Below, piece by piece: positions 55,791 through 64,000 of a stretch of 64,000 nucleotides of DNA. This DNA comes from Gordionus sp. m RMFG-2023 (lineage: Eukaryota; Nematomorpha; Gordioida; Chordodea; Parachordodidae), in NCBI RefSeq assembly GCF_954871325.1, contig NC_088777.1, positions 13,493,366-13,557,365 of the forward strand, read 5' to 3'. A program made the position numbers and the translations under genes. Below the pieces are notes generated by a model that was given only the letters and a program-made list of their open reading frames with translations, did no database searches and was not told the origin of the DNA. Every line of letters begins with the position of its first letter. Within the stretch, counting starts at the first letter, position 1.

Positions 55791-57410
55791 AAGGCTAATT
55801 CTTAGTCACTTTTTATTTCTTTTCTTAATTATAATTATTCTCTGCTTAACGATATTGTCTGTAAATTGATATAAATATATAAAAATTCTAGTGTTAATTC
55901 ATAGCTGGATTGATCAAGTTGATTAAAATGTTTTTTGTAGAGATATAAAAAAACGGTTTTGTTAATCCTCATGGAAAATATAATCTACCAATTTTATTTG
56001 AAATTTTTCAATTTTACAATTATCTTAAAAATATAATCTAAATATCTGATTAGTAATTTTATATTATAACAATCATTTTATAACACTCAGTTTGTTATAT
56101 AGAATTTATTATAAAATTAATTTTGAAATTTTTTTGAGTTATTTAAAATTAGATTATATAGATTTCCTGCATAATTTTAACCAACCATTATTAAGCGCTC
56201 ATTCTTAGGTTTGATTCCAAATTTATATCAAAATTAAATGACCTAGTCGCAGGGATGTATTACCTATAGTTTAAGGGTAGATGATATAGAGCAGAGATAT
56301 ATTGGTACTACCTTTTTGATAATCGATCCCCCTCCCCTACCCCATCTCAATATTTTATTATTGATTTAGAGCCGTAAAAATGCCTTTCATTAACTTGTCC
56401 TATTATTTATTTTATTGTATGTTTATTTTTAATAATAAAGTTGAATTCCGTGACAAAATGTAGGAGGGGGATGTCACTATGGCTTAATGTAGGCCATAAA
56501 AAAAATTTATAAGAGAATTATTATTTTGGGCCCTAGATAATTGAAATTATTCGACCAACAACAAGGTATTGATGTATCTCTGCTACAAATATTAAATTAA
56601 AAAAACGGAGAGGGGTCAGAAACCCTGAAGCTTTTAATCCTATCAAAAACACAGGTGCGATCTTGTAATAGTTTAAAATTCTTACCTAATATCAAATTTG
56701 TTTCTGTAATATAGGCTACCTAAAATTAAGAAATTTCTCAAACTTGGCCTTTAATTGGAGACATAGATGTAAATTAGTTTGGATTTGTAAATGTGAGAGG
56801 GGCTTTAGTTTATATTGTTCACGATAAATTTATTTAGTATTTTTAGGCCCCCTTTTTGACAACTTTTTACTGGATTACATTTTTAAACACATTTGGTTTA
56901 AATTTTTATAAACTTATTTTCTTAAAATTTTCAATTATAGACATATAATATGAATATTATTAACTTTTACTTAGTTTTAAAAAATATATATTTTGTGACA
57001 TTAAATTTATCTTTGGAGAGAAAGGGAAGGTTAGAAGATTATTTTTTAAGGATAAAATATTATATAAAAGGGTTAAATCTTGGCTCCTCCAATAATTGGA
57101 CCCCTCAAGATTAAAAGGTGTCTTAATCAACTGGATCAATCAAGCGATCATAAGGGGAAATTATTTACCTATATTAAATAAAAAATTACTTATGATAACT
57201 CCTCTATAAAAAAGCATCCATATTTAAAAATAAGTAATACCTTGTTAATAAGTTAGTATGCCATAAAATTACCCCCCCCCCCCATCCTGCCCATTATATT
57301 TTAATTAGTGATTGAAAAGGTTTTACCAGCCCTCAAGTTTATAAAATTTATGAATCATTATTTTATTACTTCTCTTTTAATTCCAATCATAATATAAAAT
57401 TATTATTTAT
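55791..57410. other. Intergenic AT-rich DNA, nothing recognised
   Basis: This lies between the receptor tail and the GPANK1-like gene. There are C/G runs near 56325 and 57270, with no coding or RNA signal. Confidence 0.5.
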
Positions 57411-57625
57411 CAGACCTGCAGAAGTATCATTTGCATGGCCAGGCAAAATTTTTTAAAAATATTATATTTATCTTTAGTTATAAGATATTAATGGCAATTT
57501 AAAATATTTTGTTTAAAATATATGGCTAATGTATTTATAAAAAAATTTATTTTAGGCCTGGCCCATGTACTTTTAAAAAATTAAAATACAGCCCTTCCCA
57601 TCCAGGCCAGGCTTGCAGGTCACTG
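57411..57625. mobile_element. GC-rich MITE, CAGACCTGCA ends (215 bp)
   Basis: It starts CAGACCTGCAGAAG and ends CTTGCAGGTCACTG, an imperfect inverted pair. GGCCAGGC and GGCCTGGCC modules lie near both ends. The AT-rich core resembles 8657-8862. Confidence 0.7.
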
Positions 57626-58050
57626 GTAATAATTTATCTTATTATGTGATGTCCAAAATTTAAGGAAATTCAATGTTTTGGCCTAATTTTTTTTATACGA
57701 AAAACATCTTATTCAATAGTTTTCTAATTATATTTTTAAATGCAGCCTCTTAAGATTTTACAAATTGATCAGATGTTATAAAGTACCTGTGACCTTAAAA
57801 TTTCCTAAAAGTTATTAACTATCCTCTTTTGTGCATATCAACATGTTTAAATTAATCTATATTTATATTAGAAACTAATATATATACAAGCGCTTGAAGC
57901 TCAGATCAAATCAAAGGAATGAATTATCTATTTTATTAAAAATTGAATAAATTACTATAATAATGTCAACATATTTGATTTATATATATACTATAAATTA
58001 CTACCATTATAAATAAGAATATCAATAAAAATTAATTGTAACAAAATTTA

Positions 58051-58866
58051 TCAATCATTTAATAATCTCCTAAAATATAATTCCTTTTGTTTGTCTTCCT
58101 CTTGTTTTTGAATGACTGTCTTTATATTATTATAATGGTCTGATCCATTATTATTAATATTGTCAAGATTAGAAAAATTATTATGAAGTGTTTCTTTAGT
58201 AGATTTTTTAATAGTTTGATAGCCAAAACCTTTTTTGTCTTGTTTAATTTTAGTTCTAATTGGGTACAATTTGCCTTGACCTTCAGGTCCTAAGCCCATT
58301 TCTGGATTCCATCCATTTTTCAATAATAATTGAAAACCTTTGTTGGATGCTGGCAAATGATAATGTGGATTTCTTTTACTTTCCTTATTTTTGTGCATTA
58401 AATGAACAATGGAGGCAATATGTTCATCCCATTTTGCATCAAAATCTAATGAAATATATTCATTGCAGAGAGAACAATATTTTGTTGCAAGTTTTTTAAT
58501 GTTTTTATCAGTTTCATTTTTAGATGTATATAAAATTTTATTTGATTTATATTTTACATTAAGTGTTTGATAATGATTATCCAAGTATTCCATAAAACAA
58601 TCGATATCAAATCCGACTTTATGAGCTACATTTAATACTATATATTCATCATTGTGTTTATGATCTATACTAGCTCCATTGTCAATAAGGAAAAAAACCA
58701 TTTGATAATCGTGCTTTGATATAGCAGAGACTAAAGGAGTCCAACCATAGAAGTCTGATGTATTTATATCAAATCCTTTATTTATAAGTGTTATCATATT
58801 TAGTTCATCATGTTTATTTAGAAAATATAAAAACTCATTAAATTTTGAGAATTTCGCAGCGAACAT
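58051..58866 (-). CDS. GPANK1: GPANK1-like protein: ankyrin repeats, Cys/His region and G-patch
   Basis: This is an intronless 271-residue gene. Residues about 17-100 hold two to three ankyrin repeats (GWTPLVSAISKHDYQMVFFL, then IDNGASIDHKHND). Residues about 130-160 have YCSLCNEYISLDF followed by WDEHIASIVH, a C2-plus-histidine zinc-finger-like segment. Residues about 172-217 are a G-patch (GFQLLLKNGWNPEMGLGPEG and KKGFGYQ). The C-terminus is charged, with a QKQEEDKQKEL stretch. This domain order is that of metazoan GPANK1 (356 residues in human). The G-patch family binds RNA helicases or RNA, but the exact role of GPANK1 is unclear. The frame is fully open, so it is judged a working gene. 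The start is the first ATG, followed by the expected N-terminal helix. Confidence 0.92.
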   Translation of the reverse strand: MFAAKFSKFNEFLYFLNKHDELNMITLINKGFDINTSDFYGWTPLVSAISKHDYQMVFFLIDNGASIDHKHNDEYIVLNVAHKVGFDIDCFMEYLDNHYQTLNVKYKSNKILYTSKNETDKNIKKLATKYCSLCNEYISLDFDAKWDEHIASIVHLMHKNKESKRNPHYHLPASNKGFQLLLKNGWNPEMGLGPEGQGKLYPIRTKIKQDKKGFGYQTIKKSTKETLHNNFSNLDNINNNGSDHYNNIKTVIQKQEEDKQKELYFRRLLND

Positions 58867-59086
58867 TTTTTATTTATAATTAATATCCTTTAGGATGTCA
58901 GTATATGCTTATTTATGTTAAATAAAACTGTTAATAATTATATCCCTTTTTTGTTATGCACTTATAATATGTTAATTCTTATTTCTCTTTTCTTTCATAT
59001 TAACCGATTCTGCCATTTATATGAATATAAATATGAAATTTACATTAGTTTATATTAAATATCGGCAAAAATATTTGGTGATACCA

Positions 59087-60219
59087 CATAAGCGTAGCCA
59101 GGGGGGGGGGCAAGGGGAAATTCCCCCCCCCTTCAGAAATTTATCACTTTTTGTAAATATCATTTTTAGCTAATAAAAAATATCCCCCTTAGTCTTCCCC
59201 CCACTCCCTGACCCTCAAATATGTATGCATATATCCTAAATAATAATTTAAAAGAAAGAATGTAAAAGTTGATATTTTTTTATAAAACTATTCATCATAA
59301 TTTATAGATTTTTGGGAAAATAAATTTATAAATATATAAAATGAACCAAAAATGTTTTTTAATAAATGGAATATAAGCCAAAGATAAGTCTTAAGACAGA
59401 AGTGAAATGTATTATAATTATTAATAATAGATACATAAAATATATCAAATATATTTTTTTATAAAGTGAGTAATTTTAATTTATTTATCTTAATAAAAAT
59501 AAAATATAATTATAAAACTATTGATAAAATTAAATCATAGAAAAATATTAAAGCACAATACAAACAGTGGAATATTATATGTCGTAGATTTACAGTATAT
59601 CTAATTATCAAATGACAATCAAGTAATTTTTACTAATATAGCGAATTATATATTTTACAGAAAACTATAAAATATTAATAAGGACATCAGAAAATATCTT
59701 TTAAAGACATTGTGGGATGAAAAATATAAAGATTAAATTTAAATATCATTTTTACTAAAATAAATAGATGGCATTGAATAATTGAATGCAAATTGTTGCT
59801 ATATTTAATATCAAGAGCATTGATTAGTAAAATTTGTTAAATTATTAACTGTAATATAATCTCTAACTGTCAAATATGTCTGTAAAAGTGGAATTTTACC
59901 TAGTATTTTATAACTAATTCTATATAATAGAGTTAAATCAACTATATGTCTACTTACTTTTTATAAATAAATTTCCTATTCTTGTTTGGAATAAATCATT
60001 ACCATGCTTTTATATTAATGTATATACAAGTAATTTATTATATTTTATATAAACTAATAAAAATATATTTCATATTTGTTCCAGGCTTATTATTTTTTTT
60101 TATTAAAATTTGTAAAAATATTTTATGACCATATACAGAATAAAGTAGTCTGGGGGCGAAGCCCCCAAGAATTTTTTAATTCCCCCCCCCCCCTTATGAA
60201 AATCCTGGCTACGCCTATG
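59087..60219. mobile_element. Non-autonomous hAT-type element (1133 bp)
   Basis: It starts CATAAGCGTAGCCAGG plus a G-run and ends with a C-run and CCTGGCTACGCCTATG, an inverted pair over at least 14 bp. Flanking 8-mers TGATACCA and CTATACCA agree at 6 of 8. Just inside the ends are G-run/C-run pairs and GGGGGCGAAGCCCCC. The interior is AT-rich with no transposase. Confidence 0.85.
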
Positions 60220-61817
60220 CTATACCAATACAATTCTGAAGAGTTTCTTTATAATATTTTTAAAAAAATGAATGAATATCTAGGCTGCCATTGAACATTT
60301 ATTGCAATATTTAAAAATAATATTGGTTATATATAATTTATAAGAATTTATTTAATATGTCTTCACCTGAGATATAGATTACTCCATCTCCAACTAAGTA
60401 GATCAATTTTAAAAATTTATTATCAGTATATTAGAATTCTTACTTTATTTTTTTTAAAATTAAACAAAATATTTATACCTCAACACTTAATAATATAAAA
60501 TACCATAATATTTTCCTCAAAAATTGTTTATTTTATTATTTTAAAACGGGAAATGGAATAAATCCAAATTTTATTTTTAATATTTTAAGAAATAATATAC
60601 CATTTCCAAACAATTTCTTTTTAAATTCAAAAAAACTATTGAACATTAAATAATAATTACCAATTAATGTAAACAAGATAACAGACTAAAATGTTGTTTA
60701 CAAATTTAAATATTCTATTTTGATGGAATGCATAAAAATTATAAAATTAATTTTCATTTTACAAAATATTATTTTTTTATAATAATACTAAAAAATGTTT
60801 TCTGTCAATTTCTGGCCTATTTGAAAATATGATATTCATGTTGTGTTTTTATTATCTTCACATTATCACTGGATCCTTTATTGGTGTGGTAAATCCAATT
60901 TTGAATTGGAAATTAATATATGTCTATAAAGATTATATTAAACAGAATCAAAAGGTAATTATCTTTATGATAATCTAAATATTGATTATACTTCCTGTAA
61001 ATTCAGTTGGCTTTCTAAATATTCCCTTTGAGTATTAATCTACAATAATGTGGTTAAAGGCTAGGAAAGTTATTAATATGTAGCATAACATGCGCCCTTT
61101 TTCTGAATTAATTTTTTTTTTTGTGATTTTCTTTTCTACGTATGGATAATACTATTATATTTTATATTATTTAAAAAATAAGATATTCCAATCTTATTAA
61201 TATCTAATGTTGATTAAAAAAATACTTTTTTTCATTATTAACATGGAAATGATAACTGTATTAATAAATTCTTTTTGAGAGGCCAGTAAATCTGATTCTT
61301 GTTACAATAGTACCACATAAATTTAAATTATAGAAATTTGATTTTTTACCATAATCATAATGACAATATAATGAAATTTTACTATTGTCAAATTTATTTG
61401 TAACAAACAAGTATGCCTTGTGTGCAGTCTTCTTGGTTTTGATAATTCTGGTTTCTTTAATTAATCCACTTCAGTTTACATGTGACTTTCCCCTTTGAAT
61501 TTGTTTTTTGAGTTTGCTCCCCATTGTACGGAATTAATTAGTTAATTTTTTGTTAATACATGACACGGAAATTAATTAGATATAATAATATTTCTCATTA
61601 AGAATATATATAAGAACTTACTTTTTTTTCATCTCTTAAATATCTAACCAGGCGTCAGGTACATTAATATTAATATGGTTATAATTTCTTAACACTATCT
61701 TGCCTGTAACGGAACTAATAGATCCCCTCTTTCTTACTCCTCTCTTCTTTACTATGCTAGCTGACTACATAGTAGTACTGTCCACTATAATAAAACGGGT
61801 ATACATCATGTAAGTGA
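60220..61817. other. Intergenic AT-rich DNA, nothing recognised
   Basis: No open frames with coding character, repeat ends or RNA genes were seen. Confidence 0.5.
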
Positions 61818-61825
61818 ATATACAT
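61818..61825. repeat. Target-site duplication, left (ATATACAT)
   Basis: Exact copy at 62137-62144 on the other side of the MITE. Confidence 0.9.
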
Positions 61826-62136
61826 TAGAGATCTGCAAAAGTAGACCCGGCCCGTACCCGGTTTTAATATTTTTTAAGAAAATTCAGGCCGGGTCGGGCC
61901 TTAAATTTTTTTTAAAATATATCTAAATTTATCAATTTTATGTTGAATTTTTTATGTAAAATAATAATATGTGATTTTATTTATAGAAAGTAGACGCCAT
62001 ATAACATGTATCGTTTATTTTGAGTAATTATAAGAATTAATTTCTATATTTAAATAAATTCGGGCCGGGCAAAACATTATTAAAAAAATTTCGGGCCGGG
62101 CCGGGCTTGAAAAATTAGGCCCGATGCAGATCACTT
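61826..62136. mobile_element. hAT-type MITE, reference copy (311 bp)
   Basis: The ends TAGAGATCTGCA and TGCAGATCACTT are inverted repeats. An exact 8-bp duplication ATATACAT flanks them. CCCGGCCCG modules lie at both ends around an AT-rich core. The same element, with the shared core TTTAAAATATATCTAAATTT, is at 290-590 and 4850-5215. It has no coding capacity and was moved by a hAT transposase in trans. Confidence 0.93.
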
Positions 62137-62144
62137 ATATACAT
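62137..62144. repeat. Target-site duplication, right (ATATACAT)
   Basis: Pairs with 61818-61825. Confidence 0.9.
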
Positions 62145-62369
62145 GGTGAACGCTACAACTCCTGAAGGGTAATGAAATTTCACTCGTGCAATTTCTGGCG
62201 TGGTAATGAATAAATGAATGAATATATATAACTTTAAATGAATTAATGTTTCAAAAAGTGATAAGATATCTCCTTTGGAGGGCTTATTCATATAAAATTT
62301 TTTAAATAAATAAAAATTAAATTATTAGTGCATAATCTTTTGTTCGAATTTAATTTAATTTATATGATC

Positions 62370-63105
62370 CTATTATATATTTATAAGCAAAAAATTTGGG
62401 GTTTCCATCATTTCTTAAAAATTTATACCGAAAAAAAGTCAGGTCATTTTAAAAAAATTTAAATATTCGATTTTTAAAATAATATTGTTAATAATAACTT
62501 ATATTATCATAAAGTGCAAAAAATTGGGGTTTCCAGCATTTCCGAAAATAAAAGTAAATTCTCTGTTTAGTCTATTATATTTTTTAGATTTTTGTAATAA
62601 AAATTTTTATATTTTACAATATATTGTAGAAACTAACTTATCTAATTATGAAATGAAAAAAATCTGGGTTACCACTATTTCTTACCGAAAATTAAAGTCC
62701 ATTCTCGGTTAAGTCATTTTTTTAAAAAAATATATAAATATTATATTTTTTATATAAGTTTGTTGATACCAACTTATATAATCATTAAAAGCAAAAAAAT
62801 CAGGGTCTTTTTTTCTATCCTTTTCTTTAACATTTCGAAATTTTTTATATTTTAAAACAAATGGCAATGACATAATTTACTTTAATTTTCAGTGCAATTG
62901 TTAAAATGATGTAAACTCTAAATTTTTTGCTCTTTATGATTATATAAGTTAGTATCTACAATATTATTTAAAAAATAGAATATATAAATTTAAAAACAAT
63001 GACTAAACTGAGAATGAACTTTTATTTTCAGTATAATTCTTAAAGAAATGGTAGAAACCCCGGATTTTTTGCATTTTATAATTATATATAGTATCTACAA
63101 AAAAT
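62370..63105. repeat. Palindromic tandem array, about 135-bp unit
   Basis: Four direct units start near 62387, 62514, 62652 and 62789 (AAAAAATTTGGGGTTTCCAT-like, then TAACTTATATTATCAT). They are followed by two inverted units at about 62891-62960 and 63032-63099 (AAACCCCGGATTTTTTGC). The centre of symmetry is near 62850. No coding capacity. Confidence 0.85.
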
Positions 63106-63109
63106 AAGC

Positions 63110-64000
63110 CTTTTCTACTTCTCATCTTCCCCGACCATCCTCATAATTTCCTCTCCAGTTTCTTCTTGGAGGGCCAAAAACATTTCTTATGGAGCAAATA
63201 CTCTCGAAAAATCATATTCTGGATCCACACTAGTAATTCAGTTCCATCTAATCACCGGTTCTACTTCCGATTAATTATCCATAAGTCCAGCACCTTCCAT
63301 CCTCTACTCCCTGCATCTCCTATCTGCACTCTTCCCATCATCTCCATTTCGGACCCATTAAACTACCTCACTTGAATTTTCTCCCACTTATCACATTATT
63401 TAACCATAATCTCCTAAAATCTTCATATCCAATTATTGAGATAGTCCAGGTGTAAATAAATATCGACACCACCTTCTCATTTATAGTAAGCTACACTTTC
63501 GAATTCTGAAGATATACTCGGCCCTCTCTAACATCACTCTCTCACTACCATCTCATTTTCCTCTTCCCACTCCATTCTAAATGCCTCGACCTGAATTCTC
63601 TTTTATCACAAACATATAGTCATTTCATATCGCAACTCGCCCAATCCCCTTTTCGGCATCTGAAACACATGGTTTTACATTCGATATCTATTTATCCTTG
63701 CTCTGTCTCCTCCGCCATACTCCTCACATTGATAGCATTCGAACTTTCTTCCCTCTCTGGAAAGCCTACTCATGTATCTATTTTTCCAACTCTGCAATCC
63801 TTTCCCATCATAATTAATCTCTTTATCCAGACAATATGTTGAAATATAAATCTTTTCTCCGCATTCAAAACATTTGATATCTCTGTATTTCACCACAATG
63901 TGCCCATAATCCCCACCCGACAACACATTTATAACAAACACATTTCTGCCTCTCCTTCAATACTAAACAGTCGCGACACTTCTCGACGCTATCGTTAAAC
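63110..64000 (-). mobile_element. Retroelement fragment with CCHC zinc knuckles (gag-like or LINE ORF1)
   Basis: GC-richer than its surroundings. Minus-strand frames carry several Cys-His clusters: CFECGEKIYISTYC, CYQCEEY, and at the window edge CVCYKC with a following HC. Repeated zinc knuckles are typical of the nucleic-acid-binding proteins of retroelements. It looks broken, runs off the window end, and cannot be assigned to LTR or non-LTR type. The age is unknown. Confidence 0.5.

Noticed and set aside
58260-58499. 79-codon plus-strand frame
   Set aside because: Antisense shadow of the GPANK1-like gene.
1-64000. CRISPR arrays, operons or bacterial ribosome-binding sites
   Set aside because: Direct repeats are either tandem satellites or transposon ends, and gene structure is clearly eukaryotic.

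Overview
The window is AT-rich, intron-bearing nuclear DNA from an animal, very probably an invertebrate. The evidence is GT-AG introns in a metazoan receptor gene, an intronless GPANK1 gene, and a dense load of hAT DNA transposons, MITEs, LINE pieces and LTR fossils. There is no bacterial, organellar or CRISPR signal. I cannot place the phylum from sequence alone.

The main content is one host gene that fills most of the window. It is a class C G-protein-coupled receptor of the GABA-B family on the plus strand, from 7525 to 53107. I could chain 15 coding exons by homology, splice sites and phase: 7525-7761, 8136-8273, 8450-8620, 23895-23999, 26020-26085, 26634-26852, 27668-28174, 28232-28382, 28440-28587, 33351-33492, 35167-35274, 47194-47316, 47401-47531, 52167-52356 and 52886-53107. 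All phases agree and the sum is 2658 nt, or 885 residues plus stop. Exons 1-8 give a signal peptide and a bilobed Venus-flytrap domain. Exons 9-14 give seven membrane helices. Exon 15 gives a short cytoplasmic tail. The second host gene is a GPANK1-like protein (ankyrin repeats, zinc-finger-like stretch, G-patch) on the minus strand at 58051-58866.

Almost everything else is repeat. At least five separable hAT lineages occur. One is a nearly full ZMYM1-like element at 20595-23334 with a perfect 8-bp target duplication. A 'GAACCGAACC' family lies at 33586-34967 and 18773-19585. Another hAT at 53282-55782 was split by a LINE. 3' ends of a fourth family lie at 10940-11420 and 29990-30484. A fifth lies at about 41120-43735 and was split by a small LTR fossil. 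Small MITEs with hAT-like ends lie at 25152-25540, 59087-60219, 61826-62136 and elsewhere. Two long-inverted-repeat (foldback-like) elements lie in receptor introns at 28666-31568 and 43944-46180. The edges hold a deleted hAT copy (1-290) and a palindromic repeat followed by a zinc-knuckle retroelement piece (62370-64000).

Intron sizes are very uneven, from 57 bp to 15.3 kb, and the large introns are where the transposons sit. Every mobile element between 8.6 and 52 kb lies in an intron, and the receptor reading frame remains open throughout.
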